A stretch of DNA of 9,072 nucleotides from Gammaproteobacteria bacterium (GTDB lineage Bacteria; Pseudomonadota; Gammaproteobacteria; DSM-19610): the NCBI GenBank assembly GCA_030618475.1, contig JAUXDG010000094.1:1-9072 (forward strand), read 5' to 3'. The notes under the pieces are model-generated. The model searched no databases. It had not been told where the DNA came from and saw only the letters and a list, made by a program, of their open reading frames with translations. Numbering within the stretch: the first letter of the stretch is position 1; the number at the start of each line of letters is the position of its first letter. Of this stretch, positions 7,409 to 9,072 are shown one piece after another. The position numbers and the translations under genes were made by a program.

Positions 7409-7477
7409 GGGCTGGAAAGTACGTGACACGTCGCTCTTGACAGGCCAGTTAGATCGGGAAAATGGTGCGCCAATCCC

Positions 7478-7506
7478 TTGACATCTTATTTGCGTGGGAA
7501 TATAGT
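7478..7506 (+). promoter_or_regulatory. Strong sigma70 promoter for the DUF6502/lipoprotein operon
   Basis: TTGACA (7478-7483), an exact 17-nt spacer, and TATAGT (7501-7506) match the sigma70 consensus at 11 of 12 positions. Expected start of transcription is about 7512-7514, two to four nt before the ATG at 7516. There is no Shine-Dalgarno before that ATG, so translation would be leaderless or nearly so. The promoter sits inside the longer reading frame that starts at 7462, which argues against that upstream start. Confidence 0.7.
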
Positions 7507-7510
7507 CCCA
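7495..7510. promoter_or_regulatory. Symmetric operator-like element over the -10 box
   Basis: TGGGAATATAGTCCCA is a 16-bp palindrome with a single mismatched pair (7500/7505): TGGGA and TCCCA arms with TATA at the centre. It covers the whole -10 hexamer of the promoter, so a bound dimer would block RNA polymerase. The binding protein is unknown; candidates are the gene's own product or the divergent TetR regulator. Confidence 0.5.
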
Positions 7511-7515
7511 AACAT

Positions 7516-8340
7516 ATGTCAGAGAAGATCCAGCAAGCCCTGTCGCTCGCCGCGCTGTCCATACTCCGTCCATTGGTGAGGATACTGTTGCGCAATGGTG
7601 TTGCTTACGGCAGTTTCGCCGAACTGGCAAAAAAAGTCTACGTCGACGTGGCGTTCGAGGAATTTACACCGGACGGCAAAAAGCAGAGCATTTCGCGTGT
7701 ATCGGCTTTAACCGGGCTGACACGCAAGGAAGCGAAACGGCTTCACGAACTGGAGCACACCGATTCACACCGTAGTGAACAACGTTATAACCGTGCCGTG
7801 CGAGTCATCTCGGGATGGGTGAATGACAAGGAATTTCATGATGCACTGGGACAAACGGAGAGTTTACCGATTGAAGGTGCCAAGGCCTCCTTCTCTGCAC
7901 TGGTCAAGAAGTACAGCGGTGATGTCCCGACTCAATCAATGCTGTCTGTCCTCATTTCGACTTCCGCCATTGAAAAAACCGGCGACCGGGTACACCTCAT
8001 CCAGCGCGCTTACGTCCCGGGCAAAGACCCTGCCGACAAACTCAGCATTCTCGGTACCGATACCGCTGAACTGATTTCCACCATCGATCACAACCTCGTG
8101 AGGGAAGAGAAAGATCTTCGCTTTCAGCGCAAAGTCTCAAATCACCATGTTCGGGCCGATGTAATCCCTGAATTCCAGGCACTGTCGGCCCAAAAAGCCC
8201 AGCAATTTCTTGAGCAATTCGATGCCTGGCTGTCCGAACATGAAGTCGATTCAGGCGAACAGGACTCAGATCAGGGCCACTACGTCAGCCTTGGTATCTA
8301 TTACTACGAAAGCTCGACGCATGGGGGGACACCGTCATGA
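7516..8340 (+). CDS. DUF6502-like protein, possible DNA-binding regulator
   Basis: 274 aa, soluble, no signal peptide or membrane helix. I recognise it as resembling DUF6502-type proteins of proteobacteria; no biochemical role is known to me. Residues 1-30 (SLAALSILRPLVRILLRNGVAYGSF) are a hydrophobic, probably helical N-terminal part. FAELAKKVYVDVAFEEF is followed by QSISRVSALTGLTRKEAKRL (about 57-76), which has the spacing of a helix-turn-helix, so a winged-helix role is plausible. The middle is mixed helix and strand; the C-terminal part holds a helical stretch (QALSAQKAQQFLEQFDAWLSEHE), an acidic linker and IYYYESS. Start: an in-frame ATG at 7462 would add 18 residues, but a near-consensus promoter starts transcription at about 7513, so 7516 is preferred. 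The stop overlaps the ATG of the lipoprotein gene by 4 nt (ATGA), so the two are translationally coupled. Confidence 0.8.
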   Translation: MSEKIQQALSLAALSILRPLVRILLRNGVAYGSFAELAKKVYVDVAFEEFTPDGKKQSISRVSALTGLTRKEAKRLHELEHTDSHRSEQRYNRAVRVISGWVNDKEFHDALGQTESLPIEGAKASFSALVKKYSGDVPTQSMLSVLISTSAIEKTGDRVHLIQRAYVPGKDPADKLSILGTDTAELISTIDHNLVREEKDLRFQRKVSNHHVRADVIPEFQALSAQKAQQFLEQFDAWLSEHEVDSGEQDSDQGHYVSLGIYYYESSTHGGTPS

Positions 8341-9072
8341 GTACGGTCTGCAGATTCATTTCAGCCAGCCTGGCCATTGTACTTGTCGCCCTGAGTGGCT
8401 GCGGCGGGGGCGGTAGCACCGTGGCGGGCATTGGCGGAACGGGAAAAATCGCCAGTGGCACCATCACTGCTTTTGGCAGCATTTGGGTCAATGGCATCGA
8501 ATACGATATCGATAGCGCATCGCTTGAAGTCAACGATGATGACGGCGCAGGACTCAGCCAGGATGACCTTCGTATCGGCATGGTCGTCACCGTTACCGCC
8601 GTCGTAGAAGGCAGCAGCGGCGTAGCAAGCCTGGTGGTGTACGACAATGAAATCGAAGGTCCGGTCAGCGGCCTTACCGACCCTGGTAATGGTTTGACGA
8701 AATCCTTTTCAGTAATAGGTGTCGATGTCATCGTTGACAGCGCAGGCACTGAATTTGATGACGGTGAAGCACCTGGCTTCAGCTTCGCCACCATCGCCAA
8801 CGACGATGTTGTCGAAATCAGTGGTTTCATAGATGGCTCGAACATCCTGAACGCAACCTATATCAAGAAGACCGATGATTTTGTTTCAGGTAGCAGCGAG
8901 GTCGAATTCAAGGGCACAGCGGGTGCCGGTACCGATGCCGGTGCCGGTGACAGCTTTACCCTCGATGGTGTCACTGTGGATATCCGCGCTGATGCCGACC
9001 TCAGCGAGGTTCCGGGTGAACGCGTTACCGATAGCATGTTTGTGGAAGTTGAAGAAGTCGGAGGCCAAGCGG
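8337..9072 (+). CDS. DUF5666-like repeat lipoprotein, 3' end outside the window
   Basis: Predicted lipoprotein; 245 residues are visible and the frame is still open at the window edge. Signal peptide: VCRFISASLAIVLVAL then lipobox LSGC with acylated Cys22. Gly at +2 and a GGGG run suggest sorting to the outer membrane rather than retention. The mature part is acidic, Gly/Val/Asp-rich and built from beta repeats typical of DUF5666: GTITAFGSIWVNGIEYD with a following GMVVTVTAVVEG (about 41-103), EGPVSG through VVEISGFIDG (about 106-178), and FKGTAGAG through MFVEVEE (about 190-240). The first has the usual 'X-G-x-I-x-A-F-G-S-I-x-V-N-G' opening. Ribosome site: GGGGGGA at 8323-8329, 7 nt before the ATG; the ATG overlaps the upstream stop. 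Likely a surface or periplasm-facing protein; binding partner unknown. No calcium-binding motif can be claimed despite the acidity. Confidence 0.85.
   Translation, partial: MSTVCRFISASLAIVLVALSGCGGGGSTVAGIGGTGKIASGTITAFGSIWVNGIEYDIDSASLEVNDDDGAGLSQDDLRIGMVVTVTAVVEGSSGVASLVVYDNEIEGPVSGLTDPGNGLTKSFSVIGVDVIVDSAGTEFDDGEAPGFSFATIANDDVVEISGFIDGSNILNATYIKKTDDFVSGSSEVEFKGTAGAGTDAGAGDSFTLDGVTVDIRADADLSEVPGERVTDSMFVEVEEVGGQA
8920..8951 (+). repeat. Short GGTGCCGGT tandem inside the lipoprotein gene
   Basis: GGTGCCGGT occurs at the start and end of this stretch, with ACCGATGCC between them, encoding AGAG-TD-AGAG. It is a small, possibly slippage-prone loop insertion between beta strands of the third repeat. 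Both unit copies keep the frame. Confidence 0.5.

Larger units (their letters stand above)
7203..7515. other. Divergent intergenic control region rich in palindromes
   Basis: This 313-nt gene-free stretch separates tetR (minus) from the DUF6502-like gene (plus). It holds, left to right: the tetR -10 box and candidate operator; an AT-rich interrupted palindrome (7296-7329); a long AT-rich run to about 7350; a GC-richer nested hairpin (7373-7408) with three copies of AAGCGT nearby (7361, 7385, 7399); the short palindrome ACGTG-A-CACGT (7421-7431); a stray TTGACA at 7437 with no matching -10; and the strong plus-strand promoter at 7478-7506. I see no tRNA, no integron attC pairing and no clear small ORF. 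Confidence 0.6.

Noticed and set aside
7330..7454. Possible integron attC site (ATTCAAC at 7330 as R'', GTTAGAT at 7448 as R')
   Set aside because: The boxes fit the loose consensus, but the adjoining inner arms do not pair, no integrase is present, and the divergent gene order is not that of a cassette.
7370..7630. 86-residue minus-strand open frame in the divergent region
   Set aside because: It has no domain, is Arg/Cys/Trp-rich, and crosses the strong plus-strand promoter and the start of the DUF6502-like gene.
8285..8845. 186-residue minus-strand open frame opposite the lipoprotein gene
   Set aside because: It is low-complexity Ser/Pro/Thr-rich, as expected from the reverse of a Gly/Asp/Val-rich gene, and it lies opposite a frame with a clear signal peptide and lipobox.

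Overview
The window looks like chromosomal DNA of a gammaproteobacterium of moderate GC content. The clues are a TcdA (CsdL/YgdL-type) enzyme, a YjjV-like TatD hydrolase, and a DUF6502-like gene joined to a DUF5666-type lipoprotein gene. A finer placement, for example a sulfur-oxidising or other environmental lineage, would be a guess. I see no rRNA, tRNA, transposase, integrase or CRISPR array.

Layout. Bases 1-2916 (+) hold most of a very large enzyme, cut at its 5' end, that I recognise as a pyrophosphate-dependent PEP carboxykinase. It converges on a minus-strand sensor histidine kinase (3041-4795) that has a Cache-like extracytoplasmic sensor and no response regulator in view. Upstream of the kinase, on the same strand, is a tight three-gene cluster read from 7202 down to 4936: a TetR-family regulator, a TatD-family hydrolase and tRNA threonylcarbamoyladenosine dehydratase (tcdA). 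The gaps are 15 nt (tetR to tatD) and -1 nt (tatD to tcdA). The last codons of tcdA lie in one arm of a perfect 21-bp inverted repeat whose other arm sits in the tcdA-kinase gap.

Bases 7203-7515 form a divergent control region dense in palindromes. On its right edge is a near-consensus sigma70 promoter (TTGACA, 17 nt, TATAGT) with a symmetric operator-like element over its -10 box. This promoter fires so close to the next ATG (7516) that the message should be leaderless or nearly so. The gene it drives encodes a DUF6502-like protein with a possible helix-turn-helix. That gene overlaps by 4 nt the start of an acidic, Gly-rich lipoprotein with DUF5666-like repeats, which runs off the right end.

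How the parts work together. The PPi-PEPCK is central carbon metabolism (PEP/oxaloacetate interconversion using PPi/Pi). TcdA is tRNA modification and TatD is a metal-dependent nuclease or hydrolase; the TetR regulator ahead of them probably controls its own operon. The DUF6502/DUF5666 pair is the least understood part: a cytoplasmic, possibly DNA-binding protein translationally coupled to an outer-membrane-type lipoprotein, behind a promoter that looks built to be repressed.
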